Source of the DNA: Promethearchaeota archaeon
Lineage (GTDB): Archaea; Asgardarchaeota; Lokiarchaeia; Sigyniarchaeales; SOKP01
Assembly (NCBI GenBank): GCA_016839765.1
Contig: JAEOTP010000007.1
Coordinates: 96,151 to 160,150, forward strand
DNA length: 64,000 nucleotides
Direction: 5' to 3'
Shown here: positions 16,986 through 25,445 of the stretch, one piece after another
How the letters are laid out: each line of letters starts with the position of its first letter
Position numbering within the stretch: position 1 is the first letter of the stretch
Position numbers and translations under genes: made by a program
The notes under the pieces: model-generated
What the model saw: only the letters and a program-made list of their open reading frames with translations
Told to the model about the DNA's origin: nothing
Databases searched by the model: none

Positions 16986-17095
16986 AAAAAAAGAATTTGT
17001 TTAAAGTTAAAAGAACTCATAGTTTATATGAATCTGGATAATATCTACATATCATGGAAGCATTTAAGGAAAAATAAAGTAAATATTGAACTTTC

Positions 17096-19006
17096 TTATA
17101 TAGAAATATTTCCAAAAGTTATGTTGTAATAGAATAATAAAATCAATAATGAGAAAAAAGTAGGTAAAATAAGACTATACGTTAACAACTTCTGAGAAAC
17201 CCTAATACATTCTTGAAGCGTATTCATGATTGCATCAAAATATTTTGGATCTCCCCAAATCTTTACGTTTTCTATTTCAGAGGAGTAGTAACTAAATTCA
17301 ACCTTGGTTAAATTCTTCTCGGCTTTTGCTATTAATTCTTCGAGTTTTGTTAAGATATATTCTAATTTAATTTTCTCTCCTATTGGCGAATAACCTCTAC
17401 TAGTGAATTGTCTAGCAACAGTATGGCTATCACTGGTAGTTACTTCACCTAATACTATGCCTCTATTTTGGAGCATATTTAAAATAAAGGATCGGATATC
17501 CACATAAGCATTGTTAGCATCAAAATGGACTAACACTGTTTTTTGATCTGTAGTTAAGTTTTTAAAAAGATGAACAACTATACCACCAGAGCCTATCCCA
17601 TCACGTTCAGAATACTCGCTCAATGAATCTTTGGCTACTCCATATTTAATTTCGCTTGATATTGAATTTACTTTTTTTTTACTTGAGATTAAGAAATTTT
17701 CACTCACCTTTATTAAATCTTTCCCTTCAATAGTATCCTTTTTAATTAAAACTTCGTCTCCAATTATTGAATTATGAGAGTCGATTATGAGTATATCATG
17801 ATATCCAAGAGAATGAGCAATTTCATTTATATTTTCACCAATCTCTGCCTCAATATCATCCGAAGGTAAAGGATGCCTTGTAAGGAAAATAATAGGAACA
17901 TCGCCAATTTCCGTTCCAATTAGTTTAGCAGAGTTATGCATTTTTCTTGATAAATTATTAATCTTTTTAATCCATTTTATATTTTCACTGGATTCAATGT
18001 ATTTTACATCCTTTCTAATTCTAGTTAAAACTTTTTCGAGTTCTTTATGATTAGTTAGATTATGTGAATGATCATTAGTAGTATGATAAACAGTTGTGCC
18101 AGAGATGTTATTGAACATACTATAAATACGAGATGGTAAATCTGAGGAACCACATGTTTTAAAAGGGCCAAAATGAATATCTGGGATTATAAATAAACCT
18201 TTTAACTTTTCAGAATTTACATTTCTAATCGCCAAATATTGAATTTTTACCTTTGATTCTATACCAATTATATCAAAAAAATCTTCAATTAAATCATCAT
18301 TATCCTTTGTCATCATAGACAATACAAAAGCCCTTATAAAAGGGTAGCCTCCTATACCAGTCACTCTCTTATATACGTTGCTAACGTTGGACATCGCTCT
18401 TGCATATGGTATAGCAAAAATTAAAGCACAGGATATGAAAAAAACGCTTGCTCTAATAAGAAATAAAAACCATAATTGGGCTGTTAATATACTATATAAA
18501 ATAATCCCGATTATAGGCTGAATTAATGCTAAGATTAGATTTCCATATTTTCCAACAGTTGTAAATGAATAATAGATGACATAAGCTATAATGTATGAGA
18601 CAATAGTTCCTAAAATAAAAAACATTTCTTGGAATGTAATATTTCTAAGAAAAACAGCTAACAGTTGACCTATAATTAATGATGCTCCCAAAATAACACT
18701 TATAAAGGTGTTAAGTTGTAAAGCCCAACCATTAGGCGGTGGTTTTAATATGGGAGCTCTTTTGGAATAATAATAAATTGAAATAAAAGCTCCTGCACCT
18801 GAAATGGAATAAAAAATCAGAAGAACAAAAAAAAAGAAATAAAAATTCCAAATACTCGTATAAATAGAATTTAAGAAAAATGATAATATTCCAAATACAA
18901 ATGGTATACTGAAAAAAAGGGAAATAGCTAATCGTTTAGTCCCAAAAAAATCCATATATGAAATTATTCCTGGTATTTGACGAGAGGGTGGTTTTTGCGT
19001 TAACAT
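17096..19006 (-). CDS. DUF2070 family membrane protein
   Basis: The 636-residue protein starts with a cytosolic MLTQKPPSRQIPG, followed by SYMDFFGTKRLAIS and six or seven membrane helices (about residues 28-210). A soluble domain (about 240-600) follows, containing FGPFKTCGSSDLPSRIYS, HTTNDHSHNLTNHKE and IIDSHNSI, with His and Asp residues that could bind a metal. A last hydrophobic hairpin closes the chain (about 605-632). This architecture and the SHN/DHSHN blocks match the archaeal DUF2070 family of predicted membrane enzymes of unknown function. It lies 110 bases downstream of the start of the GTPase operon's upstream region, on the same strand, but is transcribed first relative to it. 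No direct link is proven. Confidence 0.88.
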   Translation of the reverse strand: MLTQKPPSRQIPGIISYMDFFGTKRLAISLFFSIPFVFGILSFFLNSIYTSIWNFYFFFFVLLIFYSISGAGAFISIYYYSKRAPILKPPPNGWALQLNTFISVILGASLIIGQLLAVFLRNITFQEMFFILGTIVSYIIAYVIYYSFTTVGKYGNLILALIQPIIGIILYSILTAQLWFLFLIRASVFFISCALIFAIPYARAMSNVSNVYKRVTGIGGYPFIRAFVLSMMTKDNDDLIEDFFDIIGIESKVKIQYLAIRNVNSEKLKGLFIIPDIHFGPFKTCGSSDLPSRIYSMFNNISGTTVYHTTNDHSHNLTNHKELEKVLTRIRKDVKYIESSENIKWIKKINNLSRKMHNSAKLIGTEIGDVPIIFLTRHPLPSDDIEAEIGENINEIAHSLGYHDILIIDSHNSIIGDEVLIKKDTIEGKDLIKVSENFLISSKKKVNSISSEIKYGVAKDSLSEYSERDGIGSGGIVVHLFKNLTTDQKTVLVHFDANNAYVDIRSFILNMLQNRGIVLGEVTTSDSHTVARQFTSRGYSPIGEKIKLEYILTKLEELIAKAEKNLTKVEFSYYSSEIENVKIWGDPKYFDAIMNTLQECIRVSQKLLTYSLILPTFFSLLILLFYYNITFGNISI

Positions 19007-19138
19007 TTAGGGCATTAAAAAGATATATTCTTATAATAATATTTTTTCTGTTACTATATTTAATAATTTAAATTCAAATTTGTATAATTATCTTTTTTAT
19101 TTAACAAATTATAAATAATTATAAAAATAATAAAAATT

Positions 19139-20191
19139 ATGTCGGAAGATATACAAACATTACAGAGATTCGCATTTAAAAGTTTTGGTGGAGTTCTCTC
19201 CGATGGATACGTTTTGTTTGCTAAGAATTGGCTAAAAATCATTGGTCCCATGGCGTTTTTTTTAATTATTTCTATAATACTGAAAAATCTTCTCTTACCT
19301 GATTTAATTTGGAATTTAGATCTACTTGAACCTCAAGTAAGTGCTATTCTAAATAAATCAACTATAAATGATGCAGATATACAGATACTTTTACGTTTCA
19401 TGTTATTATTTTTTGGTAGTTTTATTTTACAAGGAATTATTGGAGCATTTTTTACTGTAATAGCCATGTGTTCAATAAGCAGTTATCTTTTAAAGAGATA
19501 TAAAGAGATTGAGGTTGACTTCATTAAAGAATTCAAATCATCTTTTAATTCAAAATTATTTATAGTATTACTTCTTATTGGAATTGTAGTCCCTTTAGGG
19601 ATTTTTTTACTCTATATACCAAGTATATTTATATTTGGATTTTATATTTTTTCAATATTTACTTATAAAAATCAAAATGAAACCATAAAAGAAGCGCGAT
19701 CTATTGCTAAAGGCTCATTTTGGAAAATAATAGGAGTATTTTTCATACCTATTATAATAATATTTACAATTAACTTCTTTTTTCAGATGATTTTAGATTT
19801 TATTATTCCAATTGATGAGATAACTTATTTATCATGGTATAATCCTAGTAGCAGGAACTATGGAATGATAATTTTGTATGATTTTCTCTATAATAATTTC
19901 TTTAATATTCTCTTAGGTCCATTATTTATTTGTTTCCTCACAGTTTTATATACATCATCAAAAGCTAAAAAAGTAGCGATATCCCAATATAGAGAACAAC
20001 CTGTTTCAATGAAGTATCGATATTCAGAACCTGTAACATCTAGATTATATTCTGATAAAATGGAAATAGAAAAACCAAGAGTAAATCACAAATTTAGTTC
20101 AGGTTTTTATTGTCCTTTTTGTGGAAAATTTATGGAGAAGAAATTCGAAAAATGTCCATATTGTAATGAACCTTTAGATTTTAGTTTTTAA
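19139..20191 (+). CDS. Multi-pass membrane protein with C-terminal zinc ribbon
   Basis: The 350-residue protein has about six membrane segments between residues 30 and 280, including one long hydrophobic pair around 135-175. The segment TIKEARSIAKGSFWKIIGVF is typical of the glycerophosphodiesterase-type / YesL-like membrane domains that line up helices around an amphipathic loop, but I cannot name the family. The C-terminal 30 residues form a cytosolic zinc ribbon with two CPxC knuckles (YCPFCGKF and KCPYCNEP). It starts at ATG 19139 and ends 18 bases before a PAC2 gene whose Shine-Dalgarno sequence lies in the gap, so the two are probably cotranscribed. The function is unknown. Confidence 0.82.
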   Translation: MSEDIQTLQRFAFKSFGGVLSDGYVLFAKNWLKIIGPMAFFLIISIILKNLLLPDLIWNLDLLEPQVSAILNKSTINDADIQILLRFMLLFFGSFILQGIIGAFFTVIAMCSISSYLLKRYKEIEVDFIKEFKSSFNSKLFIVLLLIGIVVPLGIFLLYIPSIFIFGFYIFSIFTYKNQNETIKEARSIAKGSFWKIIGVFFIPIIIIFTINFFFQMILDFIIPIDEITYLSWYNPSSRNYGMIILYDFLYNNFFNILLGPLFICFLTVLYTSSKAKKVAISQYREQPVSMKYRYSEPVTSRLYSDKMEIEKPRVNHKFSSGFYCPFCGKFMEKKFEKCPYCNEPLDFSF

Positions 20192-20209
20192 TAATAAAAA
20201 TAGGAGAAA

Positions 20210-21004
20210 ATGATGTATATCAACATTATAAAAAAATTCGATTTAAAGACTGAAGAAATTCATAATCCAGTAGTCCTTATAGGTTGGCCTGGAATTGCTT
20301 TAGTTGCAAAATTAGCTATAACGTCAATAAAAGACTCTATTAAAGCAAAAGAGTTCTTGAATATAGAATATTTTGATTTTCCTCCCAAATCAAATGTAGA
20401 AAAGGGTAAATTAGAAATTCCAACAGCAGAAGTATATTATAAATCTAGACCTGGAAAAAAGGAAAATGACTTATTTATATTAACAGCTAATTACCAACCT
20501 CAAACTCCTGAGGGTGTTTTTGAGTTTTCTCAAAAATTTTGTGAAGAAATGGATAAAATAACAGAAGGAAAAATCACCATGTATGTAAGTACTGGTGCAA
20601 TGGTTTCAGATAAAATTAGAGATGAACCAATGGTTCATGTGTGTGGTACTGATCATGAAGTCGTGAAATCTTTTTTAAAACAGAAAGACACAAAAATTAT
20701 GGACGGTGGAGTAATAGCTGGAGCCAATGGGATTTTACCTGCTTGGGCAGGACAAAAGGGATTTGCACCTGGAATTTGTTTATTAGCAGAAACATTACCC
20801 TTACCTATGATGTCTTTAGATCCTCGAGCTTCGAAAGCTTTAGTTACAATACTTAAAGATTACTTTAATATTGAAATGGGATTTGAAGAATTAGATAAAA
20901 AAATTGAAGAAATGGAAAGTGTGATTGAGTCTTATAAGAAGCAAGCAGAACATTTCATGAAAGGTGCCCGAGAAGATAGAGGATCGGATTCATACTTCCG
21001 TTAA
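20210..21004 (+). CDS. PAC2-family proteasome assembly chaperone-like protein
   Basis: The 264-residue protein has PAC2 features: NPVVLIGWPGIALVAKLAI near residue 24, EVYYKSRPGKKENDLFILTA, a GGVIAGANGILPAWAGQKG block and LAETLPLPMMSLDPRASKAL. A C-terminal coiled coil (EELDKKIEEMESVIESYKKQ) follows. PAC2 proteins help assemble or bind 20S proteasomes (family knowledge). The last three residues are YFR, close to the hydrophobic-Tyr/Phe-X tails that dock into proteasome alpha-ring pockets. GGAG lies 4 bases before the ATG. A second PAC2 paralogue at 52553 also ends in an aromatic pair (YFQ). No proteasome subunit gene is in the window. Confidence 0.88.
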   Translation: MMYINIIKKFDLKTEEIHNPVVLIGWPGIALVAKLAITSIKDSIKAKEFLNIEYFDFPPKSNVEKGKLEIPTAEVYYKSRPGKKENDLFILTANYQPQTPEGVFEFSQKFCEEMDKITEGKITMYVSTGAMVSDKIRDEPMVHVCGTDHEVVKSFLKQKDTKIMDGGVIAGANGILPAWAGQKGFAPGICLLAETLPLPMMSLDPRASKALVTILKDYFNIEMGFEELDKKIEEMESVIESYKKQAEHFMKGAREDRGSDSYFR

Positions 21005-21204
21005 AGAAGCATAAACCTTTTCGAAATATAATTTAAAACATACGATTTATAATAAATAAATTAAAGATAAAATCTTTTTTGAATTAATTGATAATTCTTC
21101 TACTAGATTTGACATATTTTTTACAAGAGATAACAATTTAAATAGTTATCAATTTTAATATCTAACAAAATTAATATTTTAAATCTATTTAATAGGAGTT
21201 TCAT

Positions 21205-23217
21205 ATGAAATTTTTCAAATTATTCGAACCTTTGAAAATTAATAACATGACTATATCAAATCGTATAGTTATGCCCGCAATAAATCTCAATTATGCTAAT
21301 GATGGTTTTATTACGCAAAAACTAATTGATTTTTACGTTGAAAGGGCAAAGGGAGGTGCTGCTATGCTTATTGTGGGGGGTTGTTATATAGATCTTTATG
21401 CAAAAGGACATCCAATGATGATTTCTATAGAAAATGATAAATATCTTCCAATGTTAACCGAGTTAACTAAAGCTGTGCATAATGCAAGGAGTGATGTTAA
21501 AGTTTGTTGCCAATTATACCACGGTGGTGCCTATACTTACCCACAGATAATTGGAAGAGCCCCCATTGCTCCCTCTGCGGTATATAGCAAATTTAGTAAG
21601 GCGACCCCTCGAGAAATGACTCTTGATGATATTAAAAATGAGCAACAAGCATTTGTGGAAGCAACATTACGTGCTAAAAAGGCAGGTTTTGATGCAGTTG
21701 AGATTTGTGCTAATGCTGGCTATTTAATGGATCAGTTTCTTTCACCTTTAAAAAATAAAAGAACAGATGAATATGGTGGAGTTCTTGAGAATCGGATAAG
21801 ATTTCCAATTGAAACAATTGAACTAATGAGATCAAGTGCAGAAGATTTTAATATTGGATATCGTATTTCAGGAGATGATTTTGTACCAGGAAGTAATACT
21901 TATAAAGAAAAAGCAATAATCGCTGAAATATTAGGAAAACATTTGGATTATCTTAATGTTACTGGAGGGTGGCATGTTACGAAAACACCTCAAACCACTA
22001 TGGATGTTCCCGAAGGATGTTATACTTATTTAGCGGAAAATATTAAGAAACATGTATCTATTCCTGTTTTCGCTTCCAATAGAATCAACATCCCGGAATT
22101 GGCTGAAAACATATTAATGGCTGGTAAGGCAGATGCAATTTGTATGGGCAGAACTCTGATAGCTGATCCTTATTTGCCAATAAAGGCAAAAAGAGGTGAA
22201 TTAAGAGATATAATGAATTGTGTTGGGTGTAACCAGGGATGTTTTGATAGTATTTTTAAATTATCATCCGTTACTTGTTTAAGAAATGCTAGAGCGGGAA
22301 ATGAAGCTCGAACTGAGTTGAAACCTTTAAAAGAGAAGAAAAAGGTTATGGTGATTGGTTCTGGACCTGGAGGACTGGAAGCTGCACGTGTAGCCGCAAT
22401 GAGAGGGCATGATGTACATATTTTTGAAAAAGAAGATAAAATTGGTGGGCTTATAAATATAATTTGGGTACCACCTGGCAGAAATGAATTTAAACGAATG
22501 ATTGAAAATTACACATATTGGATTCAGAAATATGGAATAACTGTACACTTGCAAGAAAAAGTTAATCTCGATAAAATTAAAGAATATAACCCAGATGTAG
22601 TATTTGTAGCTACTGGTTCAAAACCTATTTTGCCACCAATTACAGGTATAGACCGAGGAAATGTGTACTGGGCTAACCTTGTATTTAGTGGAGATGCTCC
22701 CATAGGCAAAAATAGTGTTATAATCGGCGGTGGTGCAACCGGTATTGAATTAGCAATTTATTTAGCTAAATATGGAGCACTAAGTCGTGAAGCTTTTGAC
22801 TTTCTTACATTTTACAAAGCATTAGAGCCTGACGTTGCCTTAAATATGCTCCATGGGGCAAGAAATAAAGTCACTGTTTTAGAGCAATTACCTAAACTTG
22901 GTTCAGCTTTAGGAAAAACAACTAAATGGGTTATGTTAGATAAATGTGATGCTTTAGGGATTAAAATGCTTACTAGTGTAAATGTTACTGAAATTGGTCA
23001 GAATTATGTGTCCTATATGGATGCTAATGATACTGAACAGGTTATTAATGATGTTGATATGGTATATTATGCAACGGGAGTAAAACCAAATGATAATCTT
23101 TACAGTGAATTAAAGGAACTTGGCACTTATAGCGTTGTGAAAATTGGTGATGCTAAAAAACCTGAAACCGTTATGGAAGCTGTGAGTAGGGGTTATAAGG
23201 TAGGAAATAGTATATAA
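21205..23217 (+). CDS. Old-yellow-enzyme/2,4-dienoyl-CoA reductase-like flavoprotein
   Basis: The 670-residue enzyme has the three-part layout of the FadH family. The first part is an FMN-binding TIM barrel (residues 1-335; FEPLKINNMTISNRIVMPA, CQLYHGGAY, AGFDAVEICANAGYLMDQFL, CMGRTLIADP). Next come four cysteines for a [4Fe-4S] cluster (CVGCNQGCFDSIF and the following TC at about 338-356). Last come FAD- and NAD(P)-binding Rossmann domains (VMVIGSGPGGLEAARVAAMR about 377-396; SVIIGGGATGIELAIYLAKY about 500-519). It should transfer hydride from NAD(P)H to an enoyl-CoA or related alkene. GGAG 7 bases before the ATG is the ribosome-binding site. With thiolase and CoA ligases elsewhere in the window it fits acyl-CoA metabolism, though the substrate is open. 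Confidence 0.95.
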   Translation: MKFFKLFEPLKINNMTISNRIVMPAINLNYANDGFITQKLIDFYVERAKGGAAMLIVGGCYIDLYAKGHPMMISIENDKYLPMLTELTKAVHNARSDVKVCCQLYHGGAYTYPQIIGRAPIAPSAVYSKFSKATPREMTLDDIKNEQQAFVEATLRAKKAGFDAVEICANAGYLMDQFLSPLKNKRTDEYGGVLENRIRFPIETIELMRSSAEDFNIGYRISGDDFVPGSNTYKEKAIIAEILGKHLDYLNVTGGWHVTKTPQTTMDVPEGCYTYLAENIKKHVSIPVFASNRINIPELAENILMAGKADAICMGRTLIADPYLPIKAKRGELRDIMNCVGCNQGCFDSIFKLSSVTCLRNARAGNEARTELKPLKEKKKVMVIGSGPGGLEAARVAAMRGHDVHIFEKEDKIGGLINIIWVPPGRNEFKRMIENYTYWIQKYGITVHLQEKVNLDKIKEYNPDVVFVATGSKPILPPITGIDRGNVYWANLVFSGDAPIGKNSVIIGGGATGIELAIYLAKYGALSREAFDFLTFYKALEPDVALNMLHGARNKVTVLEQLPKLGSALGKTTKWVMLDKCDALGIKMLTSVNVTEIGQNYVSYMDANDTEQVINDVDMVYYATGVKPNDNLYSELKELGTYSVVKIGDAKKPETVMEAVSRGYKVGNSI

Positions 23218-23290
23218 CTAACTTTTATGAATTTATTAATTCTTGTTTTTTTATTTTATAAAATTTATAAAATAGGAAATTAATTTTTTA

Positions 23291-24286
23291 TTGATCATAT
23301 TGGAAGAAACCAAATCGAATATTCCGTTAAATGATTTAAAAAATAGGCTATCCTCCAATTTAAAAGACATTAATGAGAGGTCAAGAAATTATATCAAAGA
23401 CGTAATAACCCTTATTCATAAAGAAATTGGAATTAATAAGATTTTGTCCATAATGTTGTTTGGAAGTCAGAGATCTGAGAAAAAACAAGAAAGGTCTCTG
23501 ATATCTGACTGTGATTTACTTTTTATCTTCAAAAATCGAGTATCAAATAGGCATATTAGAGAAATTGAAAAATATTTAATTGCCTTAGAAGTAAAACATA
23601 AATTTAAATTACCGAATCCTTCATTACTTAATAATATCTTAGGGGTTATTCAATATTCAACAGGAATGTTCGTTAGCCATTTTTTAACGAAACAAAAATT
23701 CTGGGAACAGGCTAATTTCCATAAAATATTTCATGTAAATAAAGTGTTTTCTGCGTTATTTGCTCCTCGGAATATTGTATTAAGTAATGTTATTGATAAT
23801 TGTACTGTTCTTTATGGAGAAGATTTAAGAAATAATATAAAACCTCGCATTAAAATTTCAATTAAAGAGATGTTTAAAAGTACAGTGATGAATTTATTCA
23901 TATCATTTTTTGCTCTTATAATATTCCCTTTAAAAAAAATTAATTCAATAAAGTATCAGTTGGAGGCGATAAAATGGACTTTAAGGACTGCAAATTATTA
24001 TTGCTTTGAAGATACTGAGACTCTTATTTATATAATTAATAGATTTATTTCTCTCGAATCTTATGCATCCCAAATAAAATCAAAACACTTTTTTAATAAA
24101 TTCCTCCAATTAAGGAAAAAACCTCAAAATATTTTTAATTTTATGCTACGGTCTCCTATCAGAATTATTAAAATTCACGTTAAAGCAATCATTTACAAAA
24201 AGCTAGTTAAAAAAAATCTAATAAAAGTGCCCATAAAACGTAGGGACCAAATCATTACAGGTCAAACCTTCCCTATACAGTTTTAA
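23291..24286 (+). CDS. Nucleotidyltransferase-fold protein
   Basis: The 331-residue protein has the polymerase-beta-like nucleotidyltransferase signature: LFGSQRSEKK with Gly58-Ser59, and the metal-binding DCDLLFIF with Asp73 and Asp75. The 13-residue gap between the GS motif and the Asp pair is longer than in minimal toxin-antitoxin MNT proteins. The C-terminal two-thirds is helical and basic, as in larger nucleotidyltransferases whose targets are RNA, protein or antibiotics. No HEPN partner with the Rx4-6H motif is recognisable in the downstream gene. Translation starts at TTG (23291). The gene is followed by two small unknown genes on the same strand. The function is open. Confidence 0.75.
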   Translation: MIILEETKSNIPLNDLKNRLSSNLKDINERSRNYIKDVITLIHKEIGINKILSIMLFGSQRSEKKQERSLISDCDLLFIFKNRVSNRHIREIEKYLIALEVKHKFKLPNPSLLNNILGVIQYSTGMFVSHFLTKQKFWEQANFHKIFHVNKVFSALFAPRNIVLSNVIDNCTVLYGEDLRNNIKPRIKISIKEMFKSTVMNLFISFFALIIFPLKKINSIKYQLEAIKWTLRTANYYCFEDTETLIYIINRFISLESYASQIKSKHFFNKFLQLRKKPQNIFNFMLRSPIRIIKIHVKAIIYKKLVKKNLIKVPIKRRDQIITGQTFPIQF

Positions 24287-24363
24287 ATAGAGAAAATAAA
24301 AAGTTTTAATAATTTTAGAATTCTATAAATAATTATTAAGGATAAATCAAATGCTTTTTTAAA

Positions 24364-24909
24364 ATGGAAAGCAACAGTATTGACATTAGAGAATTATTTT
24401 TAGATATTTTAGAAATAGTTAAGTTTGAACTTCGGTTTTATACCATTAAAGAGAGTCCGATGTTTGAGCGAATTGTGAAAACAAGAGTGTTCCAACAAAA
24501 ACTCCAAAGACTTAAGGATTTCATCAATGCGTATTTCGAAATAATGTATAAAGACGAAGATAGTCCCATTAATCAAGCCGCTCTTCGTGCTCAATTAGAT
24601 AATATTGCCAGAATTACTAATTATTACAACGATTTATCTGATTTTTATAAAGACCATACAAAAACTCTTATCACCAAAGAGAAGCTCCAGGGTCTAATAG
24701 ATTACAGCCATATTGAAATTTTATTCCTTATCTTTACTAATATCATAGACTGGGAACATTACAAAAGCAGTTTAATTTTTCCACATAATAAGAGTAAAGA
24801 AAAATTATTAAAAGAATTTTTAAGTAAAATTGCGAGTTCAGATATAAAAAACCTTGAAGATTTAGTTGATCTTGAGCAATCAATTGAGAGCTTTGTAGCA
24901 AATATTTAG
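24364..24909 (+). CDS. Hypothetical helical protein (181 aa)
   Basis: No family is recognised. The protein appears almost wholly alpha-helical and acidic, with Ile/Leu/Phe spacing typical of a helical bundle (FERIVKTRVFQQKLQRLKDF, LVDLEQSIESFVANI). It contains no cysteines. It sits 77 bases after the nucleotidyltransferase gene on the same strand, so it may be its partner, but the RxxxxH signature of HEPN toxins is not seen. It starts at ATG 24364. Confidence 0.62.
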   Translation: MESNSIDIRELFLDILEIVKFELRFYTIKESPMFERIVKTRVFQQKLQRLKDFINAYFEIMYKDEDSPINQAALRAQLDNIARITNYYNDLSDFYKDHTKTLITKEKLQGLIDYSHIEILFLIFTNIIDWEHYKSSLIFPHNKSKEKLLKEFLSKIASSDIKNLEDLVDLEQSIESFVANI

Positions 24910-25096
24910 ATTTAATTATAACTACTCTTTTTAAAATTTTTAATGCACGTTCAAGAATTTTTAATTTTCAACATTCTCTTGTGAAATTCAGTCAAAAATA
25001 TTTTTATAGTCGAAGAAGTATGTCTAGTAAGAATAGTAAATAATAGTTGGAATTATTTTCAGAATCGTACATTCTGAAATCTATCAGATTATAGAA

Positions 25097-25423
25097 GTGT
25101 ACATAGGTATCAATTCAATGGATTGCATAGCTCAAATTATGGAATTTTATCACAATAAAGCAAAAAGTGCTCATGATCCAGTTCAATTTAATAGAGTTTG
25201 GTTAAGCAAGATTTTGATAAAATTAATGAATAATTTTAATGGTAAAGCTACACCAGAGGATAATTTCCAACTTCGGAGTTGTTTAATTTTATTGATTAAT
25301 TTATTTTCAAACAATGATACTACTGATCACTATAATAAAAAAGGAAAAGGAAGTAAAGAACTCTCTGCTAAGGAAAAAGAATTTTTTAAAGAACTCTTAG
25401 CGAAAGAATTTCTTAATAATTAA
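25097..25423 (+). CDS. Small hypothetical protein (108 aa)
   Basis: A GTG start gives 108 residues; the frame is open upstream to 25040 without a better start. The body is a predicted helical bundle (MDCIAQIMEFYHNKA, LRSCLILLINLFS), then a Lys/Gly-rich hinge (NKKGKGSKE) and a charged helix (LSAKEKEFFKELLAKEF). No family is recognised. It is convergent with the MFS gene, with about 20 bases between stops. Confidence 0.5.
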   Translation: MYIGINSMDCIAQIMEFYHNKAKSAHDPVQFNRVWLSKILIKLMNNFNGKATPEDNFQLRSCLILLINLFSNNDTTDHYNKKGKGSKELSAKEKEFFKELLAKEFLNN

Positions 25424-25445
25424 TTCGATATTTTTTTGAATTTTA

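Noticed and set aside
23291..24909. Toxin-antitoxin pair of the MNT-HEPN type
   Set aside because: The nucleotidyltransferase is far longer than MNT antitoxins and the second protein lacks the RxxxxH motif of HEPN toxins.
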